The notes beneath the pieces were generated by a model, which searched no databases, was not told where the DNA came from, and was given only the letters and a program-made list of their open reading frames with translations. Of a stretch of DNA of 64,000 bases, positions 63,714-64,000 are shown in pieces (positions within the stretch are counted from its first letter, which is position 1; each line of letters starts with the position of its first letter). The DNA is from Mesorhizobium sp. B2-8-5 (GTDB lineage Bacteria > Pseudomonadota > Alphaproteobacteria > Rhizobiales > Rhizobiaceae): assembly GCF_006440675.2 (NCBI RefSeq), contig NZ_CP083951.1:5427501-5491500 (forward strand), written 5' to 3'. The position numbers were made by a program, and so were the translations under genes.

Positions 63714-63878
63714 TATGGTCTGCCGTCCACGGCCAGGGCGCAACCAATCAACAAAGCTTGCGCTGTTGCTTCGCTGCCCTTGTGAGCGATGCTAAAATGG
63801 TCGATTAGTCTTGCGGGGGAGGCGCCCGAAATTGCCATACAGTTTCCGGGCGAAAGTGCGTTGGGGCGGAAGTCTGGA

Positions 63879-64000
63879 ATGGCAAGTCCTTCGAAACCAA
63901 GCAAGAGAAGAGGCCGTATCGCTTCGGCGCTGCTCGCTGTGGACGCCTGGCTCGATTCCTCGCTCTACGAGATCGGTTTCAAGGCACGCGAATTCTGGGA
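63879..64000 (+). CDS. Penicillin-binding protein, transglycosylase type (5' end only)
   Basis: The first 40 codons: MASPSKPSKRRGRIASALLA then VDAWLDSSLYEIGFKAREFW. A basic start followed by ALLAVDAWLDSSLYE resembles the N-terminal cytoplasmic part of class A penicillin-binding proteins of Rhizobiales (peptidoglycan glycosyltransferase/transpeptidase). The catalytic part lies outside the window, so the call is tentative. Confidence 0.5.
   Translation, partial: MASPSKPSKRRGRIASALLAVDAWLDSSLYEIGFKAREFW

Overview
This window looks like chromosomal DNA of a Mesorhizobium-type member of the Rhizobiales. The evidence is high GC, the feuPQ-cycHJKL-degP-two-component-glnE block known from rhizobia, Rhizobiales Porin_2 outer-membrane proteins, and several families of short palindromic intergenic repeats typical of these genomes. 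No nod, nif, plasmid-replication, rRNA or CRISPR sequence was seen. The name is inferred from gene content and synteny; no database was searched.

Layout. 1-8.1 kb: housekeeping genes, namely the end of a family-5 uracil-DNA glycosylase, an Lrp regulator divergent from an EamA exporter, a GH25 muramidase, smpB, dapA, a soluble lytic transglycosylase and an alpha/beta hydrolase. 8.2-16.3 kb: an accessory-looking stretch with a lone tyrosine recombinase, two porin genes in inverted orientation around tRNA-Ser(GCU) with nearly identical 5' ends, and a tandem pair of TPR-sulfotransferases. 16.4-26.8 kb: a HisC-like aminotransferase, acylphosphatase, then a leucine/isovalerate catabolic cluster (TetR, ivd, mccB, HNH endonuclease, macrodomain protein, mccA) facing a branched-chain amino-acid binding protein. 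The HNH gene is AT-richer than its neighbours and sits inside the operon.

27-43 kb: small secreted proteins, AMP nucleosidase, an EEP-family hydrolase, a DUF922 protease-like protein, ETF-ubiquinone oxidoreductase, a family-4 uracil-DNA glycosylase, an MmyB-like regulator, a second EamA transporter, aminopeptidase N and a PAS histidine kinase. ETF-QO would accept the electrons released by Ivd and by the dimethylglycine-dehydrogenase-like enzyme at the right end. 43-57.7 kb: a long run of minus-strand genes, in transcription order a FeuN-like small exported protein, feuP, feuQ, a lipoprotein, ccmI-ccmE-ccmF-ccmH (cytochrome c maturation), degP, an OmpR-type regulator with its kinase, and glnE. 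58-64 kb: a SnoaL-like protein, an orphan DUF3168 phage/GTA gene, then a compact methylamine module (MttB-family methyltransferase, FAD/GcvT demethylating dehydrogenase, divergent TetR regulator with a clear palindromic operator), and the start of a penicillin-binding protein.

The items most worth a second look are the twin palindromes at 4.7-4.8 kb that share a loop core but not arms, the porin/tRNA inverted duplication, the HNH gene in the leucine operon, the MttB/dehydrogenase/TetR module with no corrinoid protein beside it, the FeuN candidate, and five families of repeated palindromic elements.
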